Below, piece by piece: positions 1-4,431 of a stretch of 5,403 nucleotides of DNA. Where the stretch lies: the NCBI GenBank assembly GCA_017544185.1, contig JAFYEQ010000251.1, positions 1-5,403 on the forward strand, written 5' to 3'. Origin of the DNA: Oscillospiraceae bacterium. Lineage in GTDB: Bacteria > Bacillota > Clostridia > Oscillospirales > Ruminococcaceae. Both the position numbers and the translations under genes were made by a program. The number at the start of each line of letters is the position of its first letter. The first letter of the stretch is position 1. The notes beneath the pieces are model-generated. The model was not told the DNA's origin, ran no database searches, and was given only the letters and a program-made list of their open reading frames with translations.

Positions 1-153
1 AGAGAGGCTGTGAAGGGGATGGAGCTGGGGCTCCCGATGATATTCCCCTCGGCCTCGGCCAAGGCCGTAGCCGTCGGATCCTTCTTCGCTCCCGCGCTCA
101 TATCCGGTGCAGCTGCCTACTTCATGCAGCGGGCATCGAAGAAAAGGGTCTGA
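1..153 (+). CDS. C-terminal end of an unidentified membrane protein (partial)
   Basis: The last 50 codons of a gene that begins upstream of the window are open in frame 1 and end at TGA 151-153. The visible peptide begins REAVKGMELGLPMIF and continues into an Ala/Gly/Phe-rich hydrophobic stretch (about residues 22-42), followed by a basic tail ending in RASKKRV. That pattern fits a final transmembrane helix with a positively charged cytoplasmic C-terminus. Codon choice (ATA for Ile, GCC/CTC, TCC/TCG) matches the downstream genes, which supports real coding. I do not recognise the family from this fragment and assign no function. It is separated from cheA by 162 nt containing a strong promoter, so it is probably not part of the chemosensory operon. 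Confidence 0.7.
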   Translation, partial: REAVKGMELGLPMIFPSASAKAVAVGSFFAPALISGAAAYFMQRASKKRV

Positions 154-155
154 CT

Positions 156-170
156 GTAAGAGCATCTTAC
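156..170. repeat. Short perfect inverted repeat after the upstream gene
   Basis: GTAAGA (156-161) and TCTTAC (165-170) form a perfect 6-bp inverted repeat around the 3-nt loop GCA, three bases after the upstream stop codon. It could form a small hairpin in the 3' end of the upstream transcript. It is AT-rich in the stem and no T-run follows it (the next bases are CGGGAGCC), so it does not qualify as an intrinsic terminator. It may be a transcript-end structure, a protein site or chance. Confidence 0.35.
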
Positions 171-201
171 CGGGAGCCTGTCCGCCATCCGAAAAAAAGT
201 G

Positions 202-230
202 TTGACTTGACGGCAAAAATATGGTATCAT
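202..230 (+). promoter_or_regulatory. Sigma-A-type promoter of the chemosensory operon
   Basis: The -35 box TTGACT (202-207; 5 of 6 to consensus) and the -10 box TATCAT (225-230; 5 of 6) are separated by exactly 17 bp. TGG directly before the -10 makes it an extended -10. A run of seven A (192-198) lies just upstream of the -35, in the position of an UP element. The expected start of transcription is near A237, giving a leader of about 79 nt before the cheA ATG. The elements are those of the housekeeping sigma factor. I found no convincing sigma-28 (flagellar) promoter in this gap. This is the only strong promoter seen in the window and probably drives cheA-cheW-cheR-cheW. Confidence 0.85.
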
Positions 231-238
231 TACTATAT

Positions 239-256
239 ATGCATAACGATATGCAT
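239..256. promoter_or_regulatory. Possible operator: paired ATGCAT palindromes at the transcription start
   Basis: Two copies of ATGCAT (239-244 and 251-256) are separated by 6 bp. Because each copy is its own reverse complement, they are both a direct and an inverted repeat. With two more upstream bases the direct repeat is ATATGCAT (237-244 and 249-256). The centres are 12 bp apart, so the pair lies within the predicted transcription start and the first transcribed bases, where a repressor could act. The function is inferred only from symmetry and position; in an AT-rich promoter region such repeats can arise by chance. Confidence 0.3.
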
Positions 257-273
257 CATCGTGCAGAAGATCG

Positions 274-286
274 TCGCTGACAGCGA
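274..286. repeat. Palindrome in the cheA leader
   Basis: TCGCTG (274-279), a central A, then CAGCGA (281-286) is a perfect 13-base palindrome in the untranslated leader. In RNA it can form a 5-bp stem with a 3-nt loop, with one further G-U pair possible below the stem. An alternative small hairpin, GCG-ATAA-CGC (283-292), overlaps it. The ribosome site at 305-308 is not included in either structure. It could be a minor leader structure or a protein-binding site; no known riboswitch or attenuator was recognised. Confidence 0.3.
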
Positions 287-315
287 TAACGCCATTTTGA
301 GTTTGGAGAACAATA

Positions 316-2619
316 ATGAGGATCGATGCAGGTATGGAGCAGATGACGGATATGTTCATATTTGAGACCACGTCATTGCTCGAACAGCTTGAACAGATAC
401 TGATGAAGACAGAGTCGGAGAACTCCTTCGGCGAAGAGGACATCAACGAGATATTCCGCATCATGCATACGATCAAGGGATCGTCTGCCATGATGGGGCT
501 GGAGAACATGTCCCACCTTGCTCATTCGGTGGAGGATCTGTTCTACATAATACGCGAGGACAGGAACGTGGTCAAGGATGCTGCAAAGCTCTATGACCTG
601 GTGTTCACTGCCAGCGATCTGCTCCGCGCGGAGATCGACCTTATCAATGATGATGCGCCTCCTACGGACTTCTCCGAGGTGATGGAGAAGATACGCGCGT
701 ATGCGGCGTCCCTCAAGAAGGGCGGAGATACGGGCACTCCTGCGGTGTCGACAGCGGCTCCCGCTGCGTCAGACAGTGAGCCTGCGCCTGTGACGGCGCT
801 CCCCGGTATGACCACGCTGCGCATCCGCTTTGAGGAGGGCACGGCCATGATCGGGCTGCGTGCCTCGGTGCTCCTCAACTCCGTGGCTGACAGATGCATA
901 TCCATAACGACCGTCCCTGCGGAGTTCGACAGCGATGAGGCTCAGAAGCAGCTGGAGGCCGACGGTCTGATACTCTCCTTTGCGGCCGATGATACCGATA
1001 TGGTCATATCCATACTTACCGATGGCACAGCCGTGGCGTCCTGTGAGGAGCTGGGCGACAAGCCTTCGTCCGATAAGAAAGCCCGTGGCGAGGCGTCCAA
1101 GGAGCTGACCACGGTAAGGGTAATGTTCGAGCCCGGCTGCAAGATGGAGAACCTGCGTGCCTTGATGGTGGTCAACAACATCAAGGATGACTGCAAGGAG
1201 ATATACTTCTCCCCGGAGAATATAGAAGAGGATCCCTCGTCTGCCAACGTGATACGTACAGACGGCTTTATCATAAGGTACCGCTCGGATCTGCCCGATG
1301 AGGAGATACTCCGCCAGATAGGCGAGACCCCGTCGGTCAAGAGCGTGGATACCATCACGGCTGCCGCTGAGAGCGGCGCCAAGAAGACGGAGACTGCTGC
1401 TGCGGGCGGCAATGCTCCCGAGAAGAAGGCTCGTACCGAGCATCGTCAGTCACTGGTATCGGTGAACCTGGCAAAGCTGGATCAGCTGCTCAACATGATG
1501 GGCGAGATCGTCATAGCGGAGGCTATGGTAACGTCCAATCCGGACTTGAAGGGCTTAAAACTCGACAACTTCCAGAAGGCGGCAAGACAGCTCCGCAAGC
1601 TCAATTCCGAGATGCAGGACATAGTCATGTCGATACGTATGGTGCCCATATCCGGCGCGTTCAACAAGATGACGCGCATCGTCCGCGATATGAAGGTGAA
1701 GCTTGGCAAGGAAGCTGAGCTGGTCTTCGAGGGCGAGGACACAGAGGTGGACAAGTCCGTCATAGACAACCTCAACGATCCTCTGATGCACATGGTCCGC
1801 AACTCCATGGACCACGGCATAGAGGACTGGCAGGAGGAGCGCGTAAAGGAGGGCAAGCCTCCCGTGGGCAGGATCACGCTGTCCGCCAGCTCGTCCTCGG
1901 GCGAGGTAGTCATATCCGTATCCGATGATGGAAAGGGGATGGATCCCCAGAAGATACTTGCCAAGGCTGAGGCCAACGGCATACTCACCAAGCCCCGCAC
2001 GGAATATACCGACAAGGAGGCCTTCGGCCTGATCATGCTACCCGGGTTCTCCACCAACGAACAGGTGACGGAGTACTCCGGCAGAGGAGTGGGCATGGAC
2101 GTGGTGAAGCAGAGCATAGAGAAGCTGGGCGGCACCGTATCCGTGGACTCCAAGAAGGGCAAGGGTACGACCTTCACCATAAAGATACCCCTGTCGCTGT
2201 CCATAGTGGACGGCATGGAGGTAGCCGTAGGACGGTCTATATTCACCATACCCATAAACTATATCAAGGAGTCCTTCAAGCTCCGCGAGGGCCAGCTCAT
2301 AACGGATACCGAGGGCAAGGAGATGATCATGATCAGGGGAGAATGCTTCCCGCTCATACGTCTCTCTGAGCTGTACGGCCTTGAGGGCGGCTCGGGCGAC
2401 CTGGCTGACGGCATAATCATACTCGTAGAGGCTGACGGCCGCTCCGCGTGTCTCTTCGCTGATGAGCTGATCGGCGAGCAGCAGGTAGTCATCAAGCCCT
2501 TCTCTCAGCTGCTCATAAGCTGCGGCGTGAAGCAGAACGGCATGGCGGGCTGCTCCATACTCGGAGACGGCTCCATAACCATCATCATGGATATATCCAG
2601 CATACTCGCAGACAACTGA
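316..2619 (+). CDS. cheA: Chemotaxis sensor histidine kinase CheA with two P2 domains
   Basis: CheA (767 aa) is the cytoplasmic kinase of the chemoreceptor array; it autophosphorylates on a histidine and passes the phosphate to CheY-type regulators. Domains in order: P1 (HPt), residues about 10-130, with phospho-acceptor H51 in HTIKGSSAMMG; an Ala/Pro/Ser/Thr linker, 131-163; two tandem P2-like regulator-binding domains, about 166-242 and 265-348; a charged linker, 350-378; P3 dimerisation helices, about 380-445; P4 ATPase with N-box HMVRNSMDHGIE (492-503), G1 box DDGKGMD (537-543), PGFST (576-580), G2 box GRGVGMDVV (589-597) and GKGTTF (615-620); and P5, the CheW-like coupling domain, about 626-767. 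All catalytic boxes look intact. The ATG at 316 is preceded by GGAG (305-308) at 7-nt spacing. No receiver domain is fused. It is the first gene of the operon and is followed by cheW1 after 19 nt. The family call is certain; the P2 duplication is read from internal alignment. Confidence 0.98.
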   Translation: MRIDAGMEQMTDMFIFETTSLLEQLEQILMKTESENSFGEEDINEIFRIMHTIKGSSAMMGLENMSHLAHSVEDLFYIIREDRNVVKDAAKLYDLVFTASDLLRAEIDLINDDAPPTDFSEVMEKIRAYAASLKKGGDTGTPAVSTAAPAASDSEPAPVTALPGMTTLRIRFEEGTAMIGLRASVLLNSVADRCISITTVPAEFDSDEAQKQLEADGLILSFAADDTDMVISILTDGTAVASCEELGDKPSSDKKARGEASKELTTVRVMFEPGCKMENLRALMVVNNIKDDCKEIYFSPENIEEDPSSANVIRTDGFIIRYRSDLPDEEILRQIGETPSVKSVDTITAAAESGAKKTETAAAGGNAPEKKARTEHRQSLVSVNLAKLDQLLNMMGEIVIAEAMVTSNPDLKGLKLDNFQKAARQLRKLNSEMQDIVMSIRMVPISGAFNKMTRIVRDMKVKLGKEAELVFEGEDTEVDKSVIDNLNDPLMHMVRNSMDHGIEDWQEERVKEGKPPVGRITLSASSSSGEVVISVSDDGKGMDPQKILAKAEANGILTKPRTEYTDKEAFGLIMLPGFSTNEQVTEYSGRGVGMDVVKQSIEKLGGTVSVDSKKGKGTTFTIKIPLSLSIVDGMEVAVGRSIFTIPINYIKESFKLREGQLITDTEGKEMIMIRGECFPLIRLSELYGLEGGSGDLADGIIILVEADGRSACLFADELIGEQQVVIKPFSQLLISCGVKQNGMAGCSILGDGSITIIMDISSILADN
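811..1041 (+). repeat. CheA P2-like domain, first (diverged) copy
   Basis: Codons 166-242 of cheA encode a domain that aligns with codons 265-348. Over the first 29 residues (166-194 against 265-293, no gap) 13 positions are identical: the pattern is TT-R--FE-G--M--LRA----N---D-C. Later, DG at 216-217 aligns with DG at 316-317 after a one-residue shift. This copy has lost the typical CxMENxRA element of clostridial P2 domains, showing TAMIGLRA instead. A Ser/Lys-rich linker (243-264) separates it from the second copy. At DNA level the copies are clearly diverged, so the duplication is old. Confidence 0.75.
1108..1359 (+). repeat. CheA P2-like domain, second (canonical) copy
   Basis: Codons 265-348 of cheA encode a P2 domain of the Thermotoga/clostridial type, recognisable by VRVMFEPGCKMENLRA followed by VVNNIKDDC and the later VIRTDGFIIRY. 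In known CheA proteins of this type the P2 domain docks CheY near P1 to speed phosphotransfer. This copy matches what I recall of the family more closely than the preceding one, so it is the likelier of the two to keep the standard binding role. That functional split is inference. Confidence 0.78.
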
Positions 2620-2638
2620 CTTCGGGGCGGAGGTAAAT

Positions 2639-3088
2639 ATGGATGATAATTTCGCTGCCAAGGGCGGTGAGGTGCTCACCTTCATCGTTGACGGCGTGCT
2701 GTACGGCATAGAGATCAAGTACGTCAACGAGATCATAGGAGTAGAGCAGATCACAGAGGTGCCCAAGGTACCTGAGCATATCAAGGGCGTCATAAACATC
2801 AGAGGCAAGATAGTGCCGATCATCAGTGTACGTAAGCGCTTCTGCAAGGAGGAGATCCCCTTCGATGAGCGTACGTGCATCATCGTGCTGGAGCTCGATG
2901 ACAACCAGGTGGGCATAATCGTAGACCGTGTTCGTGAGGTGGTCATAGCCCGTCCCTCGGATATATGCGCAACGCCCTCGCAGAGCGGCGTGAACCAGAG
3001 CAGATATATCAAGAACATCATAGAGGACAAGGACGGCATAAAGCTGCTGCTCAACTGCGAAAGACTGATATTCGACGAGAATATGTGA
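2639..3088 (+). CDS. cheW: Chemotaxis coupling protein CheW (first copy)
   Basis: This 149-aa protein has the usual CheW length and is a single SH3-like coupling domain linking chemoreceptor tips to CheA in the array. Seen: EVLTFIVDGVLYGIEI (11-26), the first strand pair; VPKVPEHIKGVINIRGKIVP (41-60), the family's core motif with R55 in NIRG; and C-terminal RYIKNIIEDKDGIKLLLN (122-139). After NIRGKIVP it reads IISVRKRF where most CheW proteins, including the second copy here, have the PIVDLR pattern, so the usual Asp is Ser63. The ATG at 2639 has GGAGG (2629-2633) 5 nt upstream. It starts 19 nt after cheA and ends 30 nt before cheR, so it is surely co-transcribed. There are no fused domains; in particular no CheV-type receiver. 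Confidence 0.95.
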   Translation: MDDNFAAKGGEVLTFIVDGVLYGIEIKYVNEIIGVEQITEVPKVPEHIKGVINIRGKIVPIISVRKRFCKEEIPFDERTCIIVLELDDNQVGIIVDRVREVVIARPSDICATPSQSGVNQSRYIKNIIEDKDGIKLLLNCERLIFDENM

Positions 3089-3103
3089 TATGCGATCTTA
3101 CAG

Positions 3104-3111
3104 AAAGGTGG
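3104..3111 (+). promoter_or_regulatory. Ribosome binding site deciding the GTG start of cheR
   Basis: AAAGGTGG lies 7 nt before GTG 3119. It differs from AAAGGAGG by one base. No comparable site stands at the right distance before the first in-frame ATG (3140, codon 8), so the GTG is preferred. The protein then begins MLKLSEEMFDKL, matching how clostridial CheR proteins usually start. Confidence 0.8.
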
Positions 3112-3118
3112 TGTTTGT

Positions 3119-3922
3119 GTGCTGAAACTATCTGAAGAGATGTTCGACAAACTCACCTATTATGTGCGTGCCAACTATGGCATAAACCTGGAGACCAAGT
3201 GTACGCTGGTGGAGGGGCGGCTGTCTCAGCCCGCCCTTGCCAGAGGCTACCGCGATCTCGATGAATACGTCAAGGCCGTGTTCGACGATCAGACGGGCGT
3301 AGAGATGATCAGCGTAGTCAACCGCATCACAACCAACCACACTTTTTTTATGCGTGAGCCCGAGCATTTCAAGTTCCTCGCCAATGTCATCATGCCCTAT
3401 ATCGAGAGCAGCGTGGAAGACAAGGACATGAGGATATGGTGCGCGGGCTGCTCCACGGGTCAGGAGGCCTACAGCCTTGCCATGACCATCAATGACTATT
3501 TCGGCCACCGCAAGGGCGGATGGGACACCACCATACTCGCCACGGATATAAATACCGAGGCGCTGCAGACCGCCAAGGAGGCCATATACCCGCCCGATGC
3601 GCTGCAGGGGCTGACCGAGGAGCGGCTCGACCGCTACTTCATAAAGCTGCCCAACGGGAGCTATCGGGTGTGCGGCAGTCTGCGCAGTGAGGTGTGCTTC
3701 AAGAGGTTCAACCTGATGGAGCCCATAGTATACAAGAAGCCCTTCGACCTGATATCCTGCCGCAACGTGACGATATACTTCGATACCGCTACGAAGGATG
3801 CACTGATAGAAAGGTTCTACGACTGTACCAAGAAGGGCGGCTATCTGTTCATAGGCCATGCCGAGAACGTGAGCCGGAACTCGCGCTATGGATACGTGCA
3901 GCCGGCAACATACAGAAAGTGA
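3119..3922 (+). CDS. cheR: Chemoreceptor glutamate methyltransferase CheR
   Basis: CheR (267 aa, family-typical) uses S-adenosylmethionine to methylate glutamates on chemoreceptors, resetting their sensitivity. An N-terminal helical domain (about 1-75) carries the positively charged region that contacts receptors. Then comes TTNHTFFMRE (71-80), matching the family's T-x-F-F-R segment with Met78 where Phe is usual. The SAM site includes WCAGCSTGQEAYSLAM (107-122), with Q115 where many CheR have Glu, a variant also known in other CheRs, and ATDINTEAL (141-149) with D143 for the adenosine ribose. CRNVTIYF (214-221) and GGYLFIGHAENVS (240-252) complete the Rossmann-like domain. There is no C-terminal TPR extension. 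The GTG start is set by the ribosome site at 3104-3111. It lies between the two cheW genes; no methylesterase cheB is in view. Confidence in the family is very high. Confidence 0.97.
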   Translation: MLKLSEEMFDKLTYYVRANYGINLETKCTLVEGRLSQPALARGYRDLDEYVKAVFDDQTGVEMISVVNRITTNHTFFMREPEHFKFLANVIMPYIESSVEDKDMRIWCAGCSTGQEAYSLAMTINDYFGHRKGGWDTTILATDINTEALQTAKEAIYPPDALQGLTEERLDRYFIKLPNGSYRVCGSLRSEVCFKRFNLMEPIVYKKPFDLISCRNVTIYFDTATKDALIERFYDCTKKGGYLFIGHAENVSRNSRYGYVQPATYRK

Positions 3923-3928
3923 CAGACC

Positions 3929-3935
3929 GGGGGTG
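3929..3935 (+). promoter_or_regulatory. Ribosome binding site deciding the start of cheW2
   Basis: GGGGGTG lies 6 nt before ATG 3942, in the 19-nt gap after the cheR stop. It is a weaker match than the other sites in the operon. A longer in-frame start at 3888 would lie inside cheR, and its extra 18 residues (beginning MDTCSRQH) have no CheW character. The ATG at 3942 is therefore the better start, giving MSEKYLTFTVDG, which is how CheW proteins begin. Confidence 0.75.
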
Positions 3936-3941
3936 CATCAT

Positions 3942-4367
3942 ATGTCTGAGAAGTACCTTACCTTTACCGTGGATGGAAGGATATACGCTGTATCCATCGT
4001 GAACGTGAGAGAGATAATGAACAATGCGGCCGACATCACTCCCGTGCCTGAGTTCCCGTCATATGCGCGGGGCATAATACAGCTCAGAGGTGACGTGATC
4101 CCGATAGTGGACCTGAGGAGGCTCTTCAGGCTCAGAGAGTCGGATCAGATATGCGTGATCGTCCTGGAATGTGAGAAGTCGGGAGAACTGCTGGGTCTCG
4201 CCTGCGACAGCGTATCCGCCGTGGAGGACATAGAGCCCGAGGAGATACACGCTCCTCCCAGGCTCATACGGGGCGCCGATTATATCGGCGGTATCACCAA
4301 GACCGACAAGGGGATCATCCTCGTTATAGAGCCCGAGCATATAGTCGTAACGGGACAGCATATCTGA
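3942..4367 (+). CDS. cheW: Chemotaxis coupling protein CheW (second copy)
   Basis: This 141-aa single-domain CheW couples receptors to CheA, like the first copy, but is clearly a different paralogue. Seen: KYLTFTVDGRIYAVSIVNV (4-22); TPVPEFPSYARGIIQLRGDV (33-52); and IPIVDLRRLF (53-62), with the full canonical QLRG and IVDLR motifs including D57. The C-terminal half contains LGLACDSVSAVEDI and ADYIGGITKTDKGIILVIE, the family's last strands. The ATG at 3942 is chosen over an upstream in-frame ATG at 3888 that overlaps cheR. It follows cheR by 19 nt and is the last chemotaxis gene in the window; ackA begins 64 nt further on. The family call is certain. Whether it serves other receptors than the first copy is unknown. 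Confidence 0.95.
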   Translation: MSEKYLTFTVDGRIYAVSIVNVREIMNNAADITPVPEFPSYARGIIQLRGDVIPIVDLRRLFRLRESDQICVIVLECEKSGELLGLACDSVSAVEDIEPEEIHAPPRLIRGADYIGGITKTDKGIILVIEPEHIVVTGQHI

Positions 4368-4385
4368 ACATACAAGTCAATAAAT

Positions 4386-4411
4386 GCGGTCGACGGCATA
4401 TCCGAGACCGC
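4386..4411 (+). other. Stem-loop between cheW2 and ackA, not a clear terminator
   Basis: GCGGTC (4386-4391) and GACCGC (4406-4411) are perfectly complementary, and a further G-C pair (4392 with 4403) is possible if GA (4404-4405) bulges out. The loop is about 10 nt. No T-run follows; the next bases are TGTCATAAAGGAG, leading directly into the ackA ribosome site. It is therefore unlikely to stop transcription on its own. It could be an RNA-processing or stabilising structure at the boundary between the two genes. No convincing -35/-10 pair for a separate ackA promoter was found in this gap or the end of cheW2. Confidence 0.4.
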
Positions 4412-4431
4412 TGTCATAAAGGAGTAATAAC

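Noticed and set aside
156..176. Intrinsic terminator for the upstream membrane-protein gene
   Set aside because: The GTAAGA/TCTTAC hairpin is short and AT-rich and has no following T-run on the + strand.
281..292. Sigma-28-like -10 (CGATAA in CAGCGATAACGC) upstream of cheA
   Set aside because: It resembles the GCCGATAA box in part, but there is no TAAA-type -35 about 15 bp upstream, and a much better sigma-A promoter stands at 202-230.
2038..3156. Long antisense open frame (372 codons) across the cheA 3' end and cheW1
   Set aside because: It lies opposite two certain genes and crosses their boundary. It has no plausible ribosome site, and its openness follows from the GC-rich codon choice of the sense strand (few TTA, CTA or TCA codons).
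3128..3859. Antisense open frame (243 codons) opposite cheR
   Set aside because: It mirrors cheR codon periodicity, has no family resemblance and no independent start signals.
3888..3941. Longer N-terminus for cheW2 starting inside cheR
   Set aside because: The 18 extra residues have no CheW character and no ribosome site precedes 3888; ATG 3942 has GGGGGTG at 6 nt.
4352..4381. Possible ackA promoter (GGGACA ... GTCAAT)
   Set aside because: The -35 matches 4 of 6 and the -10 only 3 of 6 at 18-bp spacing; matches this weak are expected by chance.
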